From a virus, in IMG/VR virus record IMGVR_UViG_3300034159_000140, positions 1 through 40,692 of that record: a stretch of DNA of 40,692 bases. One strand, given 5' to 3'. This document shows positions 22,940-30,365 of the stretch, piece by piece. How positions within the stretch are numbered: position 1 is the first letter of the stretch; each line of letters starts with the position of its first letter. Below the pieces are notes generated by a model. It was given only the letters and a program-made list of their open reading frames with translations, was not told where the DNA came from and made no database searches. The position numbers and the translations under genes are program-made.

Positions 22940-23397
22940 CGATCGGACGCTCCCGGCTTCAGCCCGGCCAGCGCCAGCCCCTCGCGGAGGGTGGCCTTGT
23001 TATAGGGGTTGTCGCCGTTTTCGTGGGTGATGATCGCCGTCACCAGGGCCCGCATCGTGGGGTAGTCGTGAACATCGATCTTGGCGTCGGGATCGCGCCC
23101 GATGAGCCGGGAAACGTGATTCACGTAGTTCGTGGTGTGGTTTTCCACCGGCGGCGCCCAACGCTGGATGATCTCGCGCACGGTGTCGATGCGAGAGCCA
23201 TTGGCGGCGCGGCGATGGTCCTGGTAGGTGCACAACGTGCAGGCCAGGGCGCGGATGCCCCACGGCGCAGACTCGAACACAACAAAGCGGGAATCGCTGG
23301 ATTGATCCGCGGCCATGCCTTGCCATTTCACGCCGTCCTGACGCTCGATATTGCCGGGATTGTGGTTGCGAACTCCGCGCGGAACGGGTTGAGGCAT
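22936..23397 (-). CDS. Lysozyme-like/P5-type peptidoglycan enzyme
   Basis: A 153-residue protein with the RGVRNHNPGNIE motif near residues 7-18, typical of the P5-like virion-associated muramidase/structural protein family. YVNHVSRLIGRDP near residue 92 is also typical of that family. It would cleave cell wall either for entry or release. No signal peptide, so export would need a holin or virion placement. A palindrome-centred promoter lies about 30 bases upstream. Its stop overlaps the capsid-fusion start. Confidence 0.75.
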   Translation of the reverse strand: MPQPVPRGVRNHNPGNIERQDGVKWQGMAADQSSDSRFVVFESAPWGIRALACTLCTYQDHRRAANGSRIDTVREIIQRWAPPVENHTTNYVNHVSRLIGRDPDAKIDVHDYPTMRALVTAIITHENGDNPYNKATLREGLALAGLKPGASDR

Positions 23398-23411
23398 GGC
23401 GTGATCTCTGG

Positions 23412-23460
23412 TCTATATTAGTTATTCAGAATATTCTAATTTACTAATATATCAAGCGAA
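23412..23460 (-). promoter_or_regulatory. Probable late promoter 1 with palindrome
   Basis: TTGATA (23455-23450) and TATTCT (23433-23428) on the minus strand, 16 bases apart. The -10 lies in the palindrome AGAATATTCT (23428-23437). Almost the same ~48-base element occurs at 24462-24510. It sits about 15-60 bases before the lysozyme-like gene and could also drive the capsid and tail genes. Confidence 0.65.
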
Positions 23461-23474
23461 AAAAAGGGGGAAAA

Positions 23475-23723
23475 TCACGGCGGCGACTCCACGGAGTCTC
23501 GATGTTTGATTTCCGCTCTCAACTCTTTCAGCTCGGCCCGTAACTGGCGGTTTTCGGCCATGAGCAGGTCCACAAACGACTGCTGAGTATTCTCTTCAGC
23601 CCCGGTGTTACGAATCTCCTTGATCCAGCGCCAGGCGCCCGTGACCCCCACGAGAAAGAGCGCTCCTTTTTCGGGGTTTTCGAGCAGCCATCGGACGAAA
23701 GCGATCCCGGTTTCACCGTCCAC
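23475..23723 (-). CDS. Small membrane/coiled-coil protein, possible lysis accessory
   Basis: 82 residues from GTG 23723, which overlaps the upstream gene by 11 bases; a longer open frame upstream belongs to the neighbour's shadow. Residues ~18-27 (ALFLVGVTGAW) form a short membrane-like segment and residues ~45-72 are a charged coiled coil (LLMAENRQLRAELKELRAEI). This is the layout of small inner-membrane lysis proteins such as i-spanins, though no outer-membrane partner is visible. Position next to a holin-like gene and a lysozyme gene supports a lysis role. Confidence 0.5.
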   Translation of the reverse strand: MDGETGIAFVRWLLENPEKGALFLVGVTGAWRWIKEIRNTGAEENTQQSFVDLLMAENRQLRAELKELRAEIKHRDSVESPP

Positions 23724-24186
23724 TGGTCTTCGTCCGCCCGATGCTCCATAGCGACGAAACCGCCAACACCCCATTGGTAATGGAGGACAGCAACGGCGGA
23801 TCATGCAAGGCCCCACTGGCCGCCAGCGAAAGAAGACAGAAGGTCACTCCCATTCGCGACCCCAAGCGCATTACGAAGCTCGGCTTGCTCGGCCATAGCG
23901 TCATCCCGATCCCGACCAGTCCACATCCGATAAAGGCCCCGATCCACGCGAGCATCCACCCGTGGAGCGGCATCGTTGCCGAAAATTCACTCACCGATTC
24001 AGGAGAAAGGCTCCAATAGATCCCAATCCAGAACACCACAGACCCTGAAAGGAGGTCCAACGACGACCACGGAGCCATCCACAGGATTTCCCGTAATCGC
24101 GCATAAACTCTCCGCGCAAAGGAAAGCGACGGGGGGACCCCGCCCAGCGGACGAGCACTCTTCGGTTCTTCAAGTCGTTGGGTCAC
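23713..24186 (-). CDS. Holin-like multi-pass membrane protein
   Basis: 157 residues from GTG 24186, which has GGAG at a good distance; the ORF could extend to 24216 but without a site. After a basic N-terminal ~35 residues there are four hydrophobic segments (LLSGSVVFWIGIYWSL; WMLAWIGAFIGCGLVGIGMT; GVTFCLLSLAASGAL; SSITNGVLAVSSLW). A phage gene of this size beside a lysozyme-like gene is most naturally a holin or holin-like protein, but it lacks a family signature I can name. Confidence 0.6.
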   Translation of the reverse strand: MTQRLEEPKSARPLGGVPPSLSFARRVYARLREILWMAPWSSLDLLSGSVVFWIGIYWSLSPESVSEFSATMPLHGWMLAWIGAFIGCGLVGIGMTLWPSKPSFVMRLGSRMGVTFCLLSLAASGALHDPPLLSSITNGVLAVSSLWSIGRTKTSGR

Positions 24187-24439
24187 CCGGATTCTCCGCG
24201 AGAGGTCCCGCCCCACCGGGCGAGGTCATTGAGGGGGGACCGTGCTCTGCACACGGGATCGGTTGGCGAATTCCACACCACACGCAATGTAAATGGCTCG
24301 GTTTTAAATCCCGGTCTCTCCTCTGGGCCTCAAATCCTTGAATGGCCCAACGACCGTTGCAATCCGTACACTGAAAGTGCATCAACTTCGTTTCTGTCCA
24401 CGCCGTCGTTTCATGCGTTGTAAACACTTCGTCGTTCAT
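24170..24439 (-). CDS. Small zinc-ribbon protein, 89 aa
   Basis: 89 residues from ATG 24439 (an in-frame TTG lies at 24448). Two CxxC pairs, C-T-D-C near residues 24-27 and C-V-W-C near 52-55, make a zinc ribbon. The C-terminal part is Pro/Gly-rich. Similar short zinc ribbons are common in phages as regulators of late transcription or of unknown role. It is the first gene after the second palindrome promoter, which fits a regulator or the head of the lysis cluster. The end overlaps the next gene by 17 bases. Confidence 0.55.
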   Translation of the reverse strand: MNDEVFTTHETTAWTETKLMHFQCTDCNGRWAIQGFEAQRRDRDLKPSHLHCVWCGIRQPIPCAEHGPPSMTSPGGAGPLAENPGDPTT

Positions 24440-24461
24440 CGCACCCAAGGGGAATCCGTTT

Positions 24462-24510
24462 TTATATTGGCAATTCAGAATATTCTAATTAACTAATATT
24501 TCAAGCAGAA
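24462..24510 (-). promoter_or_regulatory. Probable late promoter 2 with palindrome
   Basis: TTGAAA (24504-24499) and TATTCT (24482-24477) on the minus strand, 16 bases apart, with the palindrome AGAATATTCT at 24477-24486. Predicted leader of about 30 bases to the zinc-ribbon gene. Near-identical to 23412-23460, so both are probably controlled by the same factor. Confidence 0.65.
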
Positions 24511-24575
24511 ATTGGGGCGGATTCGGGGGGATTGAGGGGTCGAGCGCCGTCCCTGGCGGGGGGCGGTTCAGGCGC

Positions 24576-25292
24576 TTAATAGCTCAAAAGGGGTTGCTTA
24601 GCCTGCTTTTTCGCCATCGCCCGAACTTTGCGAATCGAGATCGGCGGGCGGATGACGGCGGTGATAAATTCGTGGTCCAGGGCGACCAGTTGGTCTCGGT
24701 GATGTGCCGCCAGCACGTGCAAGCCTTCCAAGTCCGCCTTCGCTTCCTCGAAATGTTCCGGGCGCAGTTCGCTGGAGCTGCGTAGCCCAAACTGAAACCG
24801 AAGCCGTTCGTTGACCGCAAAACCGGCTCGTTCGCTAAATTTGCAGCAGATGGAAATGAGGTGAATCAGATCGTGGAGGACGATCCACTGTTCGGTGGTC
24901 AGGCCAGGCTGCGCGGGCTGTTCAACTATCTCCTTCACCCGGAAGTACAGCTTGACCAACTGGCGCTGGATTTGCCAACTCAGATTATCGGTGAACGATT
25001 TGACCAGCATCAGATAGCCGGATTCGGTGATGAAGGTAATTTCCCGTGCGCCGTCCTTCAATACGCCAGAATGGCTAGTACGAAATTCGTCCAAGCTTTT
25101 AGAATCAGTGACATAGAAGAAGTCTTCACTGTCAATGAACCGTTTGCGGTTGGTAGCAAAATTCCGCTTTGCGGTCCCTTCGACCCGGTTATGTACCTTA
25201 TCGATTAAGGCGAAAGTGAGGACGGGTTGGCCTTGATAGGTCAGGTAGGGAATTTCAACTTCATTGGAAATGCGGACAAGCTGCGTAGACAT
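24576..25292 (-). CDS. ORF6N domain antirepressor-type protein
   Basis: 238 residues from ATG 25292, with AGGAAAG at a good distance; the TTG-based longer start at 25325 is not supported. The ORF6N domain spans residues ~5-105: the VLTFALIDKVHNRVEGTAKR segment, then NRKRFIDSEDFFYV and ITESGYLMLVKSFTDNLSWQ. The C-terminal part is a helical domain with Leu/His-rich stretches. ORF6N proteins occur with KilA-N and Ant domains in phage antirepressors. This gene lies on the minus strand in the middle of head genes, under a C4-like leader, and so is separately regulated from the KilA-N gene. Confidence 0.85.
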   Translation of the reverse strand: MSTQLVRISNEVEIPYLTYQGQPVLTFALIDKVHNRVEGTAKRNFATNRKRFIDSEDFFYVTDSKSLDEFRTSHSGVLKDGAREITFITESGYLMLVKSFTDNLSWQIQRQLVKLYFRVKEIVEQPAQPGLTTEQWIVLHDLIHLISICCKFSERAGFAVNERLRFQFGLRSSSELRPEHFEEAKADLEGLHVLAAHHRDQLVALDHEFITAVIRPPISIRKVRAMAKKQAKQPLLSY

Positions 25293-25380
25293 GATGACTT
25301 TCCTGTACGACTCTAAGTTACCCAAAGCGGAAGGGTGCCGGGAGGCTTAGAACCGCGTACAGACGGCGGGCGCTATTCAA
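25293..25380 (-). promoter_or_regulatory. Structured leader of the ORF6N gene
   Basis: On the minus strand the segment CTGTACG (25362-25356) plus GGTTCTAAG (25354-25346) can pair with CTTAGA (25317-25312) plus CGTACAG (25309-25303), just upstream of and overlapping the ribosome site. It can equally pair with the upstream small RNA, which carries the same CTTAGA and CGTACAG boxes. The two folds exclude each other, as in the KilA-N leader. Confidence 0.65.
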
Positions 25381-25417
25381 CATATTCACGCCCCCTCCCG
25401 ACGTTGATCGGGCGGGC

Positions 25418-25447
25418 AAAAAAATACCGCAGGGCTTTCGGGTGCGG
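25418..25447 (-). terminator. Intrinsic terminator ending C4-like RNA 2
   Basis: On the minus strand CCGCA and TGCGG form the stem, followed by TA and seven T (A-run at 25418-25424 on plus). It separates the small RNA from the ORF6N leader, matching the first locus. Confidence 0.8.
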
Positions 25448-25482
25448 ATTCCGCTGTACGATGGAGGTTCTAAGGCTCCGAT
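25418..25482 (-). ncRNA. c4: C4-like antisense RNA 2
   Basis: A predicted RNA of about 65 nt between the promoter at 25516-25489 and the terminator at 25418. Its boxes CTTAGAACC (25474-25466) and CGTACAG (25460-25454) are perfectly complementary to GGTTCTAAG (25354-25346) and CTGTACG (25362-25356) in the ORF6N leader. A small GCGGAATCCGC hairpin lies between the boxes and the terminator. The order promoter, small RNA, terminator, target, antirepressor gene is that of P1/P7 C4. Confidence 0.65.
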
Positions 25483-25488
25483 GTCAAG

Positions 25489-25516
25489 CGTATATCCACT
25501 AGGGCGAAGGGGTCAA
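25489..25516 (-). promoter_or_regulatory. Promoter of C4-like RNA 2
   Basis: TTGACC (25516-25511) and TATACG (25494-25489) with a 16-base spacer. The -35 context CGCTTGACCCC is the same as in C4 locus 1. It lies back to back with the HigA promoter, so the two regulators may influence each other. Confidence 0.55.
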
Positions 25517-25535
25517 GCGGATAGGGGTTGCAATC

Positions 25536-25553
25536 ATAGCAAATTGGCTATAT
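25536..25553 (+). promoter_or_regulatory. HigA promoter and palindromic operator
   Basis: ATAGC-A-AATT-G-GCTAT (14 of 16 bases symmetric) overlaps a TATATA box at about 25549-25554, which lies 8 bases before the ATG at 25562. The gene is therefore probably leaderless and autoregulated by binding at its own -10, as antitoxins of the HigA type are. Confidence 0.5.
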
Positions 25554-25561
25554 ATAAGGCC

Positions 25562-25855
25562 ATGACCAAAGTTCGTGATTTACACGCGGGCTGGATGAAA
25601 GACCCCGAGTATCGGGCGGAGTACGAACGACTGGGACCGGAATTTGATCTGGCCCTCGCGCTCATCAAAGCCCGGTCTCAGGCCGGGTTGACTCAGGAAG
25701 AACTCGCCGCGCGAATGAAAACCACCCAATCGGTGGTCGCTCGGCTGGAAGGAGGGCACGGGAAGCCGTCTACTCGGACGCTGGAAAAAGTGGCCAAAGC
25801 CACTGGCATGCGGTTGAGGATCAGCTTTGAACGTGACGAGTTTGCTGCTGCTTGA
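25562..25855 (+). CDS. Solitary HigA-like antitoxin/XRE regulator
   Basis: 97 residues from ATG 25562. An XRE helix-turn-helix occupies residues ~43-75 (TQEELAARMKTTQSVVARLE, with the following KPSTRTLEKVAKATG) and the end LRISFERDEF is typical of HigA antitoxins. HigA normally follows a HigB toxin gene; none lies upstream here, and the downstream gene is convergent. It may be an orphan antitoxin that counters a host toxin, or a plain regulator. Its 3' end overlaps the head morphogenesis gene on the other strand by 35 bases. Confidence 0.75.
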   Translation: MTKVRDLHAGWMKDPEYRAEYERLGPEFDLALALIKARSQAGLTQEELAARMKTTQSVVARLEGGHGKPSTRTLEKVAKATGMRLRISFERDEFAAA

Positions 25856-26717
25856 CCTCCTCCCGAAACACCGCCACCAGATAACTCATGGTGTTCGGGT
25901 GCGCCGGCCACGGGGTTTGTCCGACCGGATACACGCCGGGGCCTAGCCCATGCGCATCCTGCACCGCCAAGCTATCGCAAATGTCGCGCACTTTATGGTT
26001 CGGGCTGAGCACAAACCGCATCCCCACCACATCGGGATGGGCGCCCGCCCCGATTTGATACGCCTCACCGTGCGCCCGGTTAATCTCGGTACGGAACACC
26101 CGCAATGCCTGGGAGTAGGCCGCGCCCGGCCCTTTCAGCAACTGCTCTTCGACCACGCCCGCCAGCTTCTTCACGCCATCCTGGCCCAGATTCGCCCGCA
26201 GTTCCAACGGCAACGCCTCTTGTCGCGCCATGAACTCCAGTGCTGCGCGGCTGGCATCCCGACCCAGCACCACATTGCGCCGCAACGTCTCGCTGATCGC
26301 CGCCATCGTGCCGCTGTTCAGCCGCCACAGCCGATCCGACAATTTCAGGCCATCGGCGGCGATGAAGTTCTCTACGAACCGCGCCGCGTGATCCGCCAAC
26401 TGCGTCAACGAAATCCCCAGCCCGGCCCAAGGGGTTGCGCCTAACTCCGCAGCGATAGACAACTGGTGGTGGAGTAAGCCGCGCAACTCCCGATCCAGCA
26501 CCGCCAGATTGCGCCGCGCCTGGTGCAAATAGTCGGTCAGCACCTCCAGCCGCAACGCCCCGCGGGCATCGCCGTAGCGAGTCAGTTCCTCCTGCAACTG
26601 AGCAATCACGGTTTGGTACAGCGACCGCAACCGGTCGGCGGTTTCCGCGTCCAGGGCGTTGGTTTTCGCCTGAACCTGCTGGGTGGCGCGGCGAATCGCG
26701 GCGGCGGTATCGGTCAC
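25821..26717 (-). CDS. Mu gpF/SPP1 gp7-like minor head protein
   Basis: 298 residues from GTG 26717 (GTGA overlap with the upstream stop); the frame open to 26834 is not needed. The long N-terminal part is helical (AAIRRATQQVQAKTNALDAE). The C-terminal part carries RTEINRAHGEAYQIGAG and then the family-type ending with DICDSLAVQDAHGLGPGVYP and TPWPAHPNTMSY, as in head morphogenesis proteins of the Mu F / SPP1 gp7 group. The His-Pro motif is present but the usual following cysteines are not. Confidence 0.75.
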   Translation of the reverse strand: MTDTAAAIRRATQQVQAKTNALDAETADRLRSLYQTVIAQLQEELTRYGDARGALRLEVLTDYLHQARRNLAVLDRELRGLLHHQLSIAAELGATPWAGLGISLTQLADHAARFVENFIAADGLKLSDRLWRLNSGTMAAISETLRRNVVLGRDASRAALEFMARQEALPLELRANLGQDGVKKLAGVVEEQLLKGPGAAYSQALRVFRTEINRAHGEAYQIGAGAHPDVVGMRFVLSPNHKVRDICDSLAVQDAHGLGPGVYPVGQTPWPAHPNTMSYLVAVFREEVKQQQTRHVQS

Positions 26718-26989
26718 AGCAACCGGCTCTGCGGTTGCGGGCGCACCGGGATAAACTCCGCTTGTTGCGGTCGAGCGGCGGGCAACGCAAAGTTCACGGT
26801 GCCGCCCAGCGCTTTCCGATAATGCCAGCAGCACAGTTCCAGCAAATACTTTTCCTTCCGGCTGAGGGGCGCGGCAGGTTCGTTCTCTATCCGCCAGCGC
26901 AGATTCTTAATCAGCACGGCGCCAAACCCGATGTCGGGAATCCTGAGCAGCTCCAGCGCCGCCACCTTGTCGCGTTCAGTGGCGTTCAT
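26714..26989 (-). CDS. Small head-gene-cluster protein, 91 aa
   Basis: 91 residues from ATG 26989, in ATGA overlap with the portal stop, and GTGA overlap with the next gene. Predicted helical with RWRIENEPAAPLSRKEKYLL and ending in a Pro/Gln-rich tail. No family recognised; tight coupling between portal and head morphogenesis genes suggests an assembly role. Confidence 0.65.
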   Translation of the reverse strand: MNATERDKVAALELLRIPDIGFGAVLIKNLRWRIENEPAAPLSRKEKYLLELCCWHYRKALGGTVNFALPAARPQQAEFIPVRPQPQSRLL

Positions 26990-28350
26990 GGGGCGTTGCT
27001 GATGCTGGTGGCGCTTTCCCCCTTCGGCGCGTTGCCCGGAGTAATCGACACCTTGGGTTGATTCGCCGCCGGAGTAATCGCGTTCGGGTCCGGGTACGGA
27101 TCCGCCTCTTTCCGCTGCGCTTCCTGTTCCGCTTTGACCACGGCCGGATCCAGCCCCGCCGTCTCCCACAGCAGTTCCGGCGGCACCCCCAGCGCCTGAT
27201 ATTTCAGCGCCCGATCCGCCGCTTGATTCGGGGTTTCGGTGCGGCGCTCCACAAAGCGGATGTAGAACCGTTCCGCGTCCGGGTTAATCCCGGCCAGCAG
27301 CAATTCCAGCCGAAACCCCTGCTCGTACACCCACGATAGCGTGTCCTGTAGGGTATCGATTTCCTCGTAGTAATCGCGCTTGAGGTCTTCGAGGATGTCG
27401 CGATTCAGCCCAGCAGCATAGCCAAACAGCGCCTTAGGCGCGGGCGATCCGGTGAAGAAGGTATCGAGCAAATGCACCACATCGGCCACTTGATCCAGAT
27501 TGGCGTCGCCCTGGAGCGCGGTGACGCCGCCTTTGCGATTGAGGTAGAAATCGGTACAGACGCTATCGACGCGCTGGTTATGCTCCACTTCGCTTTTATA
27601 CGTCGCCAAGTCGGCAGCGGTCGCTCCTTCCAGGATGTGCGCAAACCGCAACGGGGCGCGTTGCCGACGGCGAATCACCAAATCTTCCTCGGTCATCCGC
27701 AATTGCCGCCAGCAGGTGCGGGTGGCGTCGAGATACGGTCTTCCCAACGCGCCCTGGTCATCCACGCTGTCCGGGCTGAGCCGCTCCCAGGTCAGTTGCC
27801 ACAGCCCGAACACCGCGATCTGGCGCGACTGGTTCAAGTCGTACTGGGCATACGCCGCCGCTGGATTCGTAAACCGCCCCGACTCATCGACCAGTACTTG
27901 CAGGGTTTCAGTCGGCATCCTCAGCCCGGCAGTCACTTCGCCAGCGTCGTTCAATACCCACTGCATCGGCAGGTTGCCTTCCATCACGAAGCCCCGGGCG
28001 TCGCTTTCGAGCTTCGCTTGCCGGTCCAATCCCAACCGCCGCTCGAAAGTTTCCCAGCGCCGCCGAATTCTTGGGTTTTCGCTCGACGACCATTCCAGCC
28101 GCAACCCGCCTTTGGTCACGGTCTTCGCCATCCGGTCGTGAATTTTTTTCACCCGAGGATCGAGTTTATCCATGCGCCGGATTTCGAGGATGACGTAGCG
28201 CAGCGCATAGTCCGGTTGCATTTGCCGGTATTGATAGCGCAGCGCGTTTTCGTCGGTGGCGCGGCGCCCAATTTCGGTTTCATTGCGGCGCGACAGCCCC
28301 GGCCAAGAGACGGTCGGGAGGAGATTACGTAGCCGGGGCAAAAGGGGCAT
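26986..28350 (-). CDS. Portal protein
   Basis: 454 residues from ATG 28350 with GGAG 8 bases upstream; the TTG at 28368 is not preferred. The body carries portal-like features: YVILEIRRMDKLDPRVKKIH, an MPTETLQVLVDESGRF strand region, then VVHLLDTFFTGSPAPKALFG and the helical DILEDLKRDYYEEIDTLQDT segment. The C-terminal tail is Pro/Asn-rich. Portals form the dodecameric ring through which terminase packs DNA. Placement directly after the large terminase and its small neighbour agrees. Confidence 0.85.
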   Translation of the reverse strand: MPLLPRLRNLLPTVSWPGLSRRNETEIGRRATDENALRYQYRQMQPDYALRYVILEIRRMDKLDPRVKKIHDRMAKTVTKGGLRLEWSSSENPRIRRRWETFERRLGLDRQAKLESDARGFVMEGNLPMQWVLNDAGEVTAGLRMPTETLQVLVDESGRFTNPAAAYAQYDLNQSRQIAVFGLWQLTWERLSPDSVDDQGALGRPYLDATRTCWRQLRMTEEDLVIRRRQRAPLRFAHILEGATAADLATYKSEVEHNQRVDSVCTDFYLNRKGGVTALQGDANLDQVADVVHLLDTFFTGSPAPKALFGYAAGLNRDILEDLKRDYYEEIDTLQDTLSWVYEQGFRLELLLAGINPDAERFYIRFVERRTETPNQAADRALKYQALGVPPELLWETAGLDPAVVKAEQEAQRKEADPYPDPNAITPAANQPKVSITPGNAPKGESATSISNAP

Positions 28351-28546
28351 GATCGGAACTCCGTTCAATGCGGGATAGCACGGGGAAGGTCCACGTCAGA
28401 ATAACTGCCGCGATTTTTTCGGCATCTTCGGCGGTAAACTGCACTCCGTTGATCTCGACCAGATCGCCGACCGGACGCAGCATAAACTCAGTGGTCAAGC
28501 GGTTGTGTTTGATCCCGGTGAAATAGACGGGCTTATTTTCACTCAC
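28325..28546 (-). CDS. Small protein between terminase and portal, 73 aa
   Basis: GTG 28546 follows AGGAGG at an ideal distance; GTG 28552 overlaps that site and is less likely. The protein is beta-rich in the first half (YFTGIKHNRLTTEFMLRPVG) and has a hydrophobic helix later (IAAVILTWTFPVLSRIE). It overlaps the portal start by 26 bases. Function unknown; head-tail joining or packaging accessory is possible. Confidence 0.65.
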   Translation of the reverse strand: MSENKPVYFTGIKHNRLTTEFMLRPVGDLVEINGVQFTAEDAEKIAAVILTWTFPVLSRIERSSDHAPFAPAT

Positions 28547-28555
28547 AGCCACCTC

Positions 28556-30121
28556 CTATCCACTCAAAAGTTCTTCCCGCGAACGGGAGCGGGTCAAAAT
28601 CGCGGTCGGAGCCGACGCCGCCCCACGGGTCACCAGGCCCCACACCGCGGCCATCATCGCGTCGAACAAGTCATCGCCCAGTTTTGGATCCGCCATTTTG
28701 TAGCTGGCGTAGCTGGTCTTGGTGGGCACGGGCTTGATGTTCGCCAATTGCCGCGCCAACAGCCGCAAATCCGCCGTCGCCGGATCGGTCAAGTTAAAAT
28801 CATCCAGGTACGGCAACGCCGCCTGGCCGTTGTGGAAAATCGAGCGAACCGCCGTCGCCATGCTGTGCTTGGTCATGCCCTCAAACCGCAACGGCGCAAA
28901 CGGCCATTCGCCCCACGTTGTCGCCGTACTGTTGCCATCGCCGACCGTGCGCCGGTCAATGTGGGTCAGCCCCTGCCCGAACAGCTCGTCATTCAACTGC
29001 GTCAGCATCCCCACGCCGTAGGCGTCGCCGATGGCGTAGTCGGGCCGGAAGTAATCCCAGAATCCGATCAAGTCTCGCTTCACTACCTGATCATCCGCGC
29101 CCGGCGCCCACGTTTTGGCGAAGATCACGACGGTATAGTTGCCGAGCTGTTCCACCACCACCAAGGCATGTTTCGAGCTATGTACCGCCTCGCCGTGGCC
29201 GCTGGCGTCATAACCAAAGGCGAGCATCCCGCGTTTCTTGTAGCGATGCCCCGGCAACGGATCGGCCAGTTGCAGGTTGGCTTTAAGCCCGACGGTCATC
29301 GCCTCGCGAATCTTCGATTCCCAGATCAGGTTACGGCTGGAGACATTCCGGCACAACAGTTGCCGCAGATATTCATCCGGTGACAACTGGGTTCGCATCA
29401 GTTCGATGAATTGCTCGTTGATGATCCCGAGTTCAATGCCTAAGTAGGCGTCTACAATCGGAATCACCCGGTATTCGCCCGATTCCACCATGCCGCTCAA
29501 AGTATCCGCGCCTTTGAACACCCCGGTAATCCGGATTTGCGGATCGTTCTTGCTGGCCGCGCTCGCGCCCATCCGCCGCGTGGAACCCAACATCAGCAGG
29601 AAGCGGGCATACAGCCGGTCTTGCGGCATATCGTCCACTTCTTCCAGCGAAGCGGTGGTCAAGTCGCCGCCGTCCACTTGCGCCATGATGCCGTAGGCTC
29701 TGGCAACAGATCGGTTGTGAAACTGGTAATAGGTGTCGGCCAGTTGCACCCGCCCCTGCTTGCAGGACAGCCACGCGGTAAGAATCGGGCTGCGCCGGAT
29801 CGCGTCCAGGTGATAACCGAGATTGACGAGGCTTTGCGCTTCCCGTGGCGCCACGATGCCCTCTTCCTGATCGGGGTTCGTGGCGTTGTGCTTGAGCAGG
29901 AACATTTCCTTGACCGCCGTCTTGCCGGTGCGCCGACAGGAAAAATCCAAGGTGCGCGGATGCTGGTCCATCTCCAGGCACTTCAAAATCTGCATCGAAT
30001 CCAGTTCGACGTTGTGAATATGCTTGTGCCACAGCGCATGATCACCGGCATAGCGCATTACTTCGATTTCAGCGCGGTTTTGCAGCACCAGGCGCTGCGT
30101 GGCGGAAATGCGATCAGCCAT
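28556..30121 (-). CDS. terL: Large terminase subunit
   Basis: 521 residues from ATG 30121, overlapping the upstream zinc-finger gene. ATPase: Walker A SCRRTGKT at 61-68 and an acidic Walker B-like SLEEVDDM at 158-165. Nuclease: FGYDASGHG with Asp305, AIGDAYG with Asp366 and DDLFDAMMAAVWG near the C-terminus supply the metal-binding acidic residues. This is the packaging motor and headful/site nuclease. The upstream gene order (small terminase, zinc finger, large terminase, portal) is canonical. Confidence 0.95.
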   Translation of the reverse strand: MADRISATQRLVLQNRAEIEVMRYAGDHALWHKHIHNVELDSMQILKCLEMDQHPRTLDFSCRRTGKTAVKEMFLLKHNATNPDQEEGIVAPREAQSLVNLGYHLDAIRRSPILTAWLSCKQGRVQLADTYYQFHNRSVARAYGIMAQVDGGDLTTASLEEVDDMPQDRLYARFLLMLGSTRRMGASAASKNDPQIRITGVFKGADTLSGMVESGEYRVIPIVDAYLGIELGIINEQFIELMRTQLSPDEYLRQLLCRNVSSRNLIWESKIREAMTVGLKANLQLADPLPGHRYKKRGMLAFGYDASGHGEAVHSSKHALVVVEQLGNYTVVIFAKTWAPGADDQVVKRDLIGFWDYFRPDYAIGDAYGVGMLTQLNDELFGQGLTHIDRRTVGDGNSTATTWGEWPFAPLRFEGMTKHSMATAVRSIFHNGQAALPYLDDFNLTDPATADLRLLARQLANIKPVPTKTSYASYKMADPKLGDDLFDAMMAAVWGLVTRGAASAPTAILTRSRSREELLSG

Positions 30122-30365
30122 GGGCCTGCCAACCTTCCAACTTGATAAATTGGTGGAACTCGCAAGGAGGGCGGCAAACTACGCTTGGAGACACCGTTCC
30201 ATCAGCGGCTACGATATGCGGGTCCAGGTGGAGTTTATCCCCGCAGTTTGGGCAGATGACAATAGCGGTTCGACGCCCTCCTTCGGCACTGCACGGTTTG
30301 TAGGTTCCGCGTTCTCGGTGTTCGCTGTAGACAAATGCTTTAGGCAATCGCATATCAGGCATCAT
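30114..30365 (-). CDS. Small zinc-finger protein in terminase cluster
   Basis: About 83 residues; ATG 30365 is used here, but ATG 30362 and 30353 are also in frame. It has the pattern CPNCGDKLHLDPH followed by CRPPC, a treble-clef or zinc-ribbon type site. Overlaps both neighbours. Its location between the two terminase genes suggests a packaging accessory, as HNH or zinc proteins do in other phages, but it lacks an HNH core. Confidence 0.6.
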   Translation of the reverse strand: MMPDMRLPKAFVYSEHRERGTYKPCSAEGGRRTAIVICPNCGDKLHLDPHIVAADGTVSPSVVCRPPCEFHQFIKLEGWQAHG

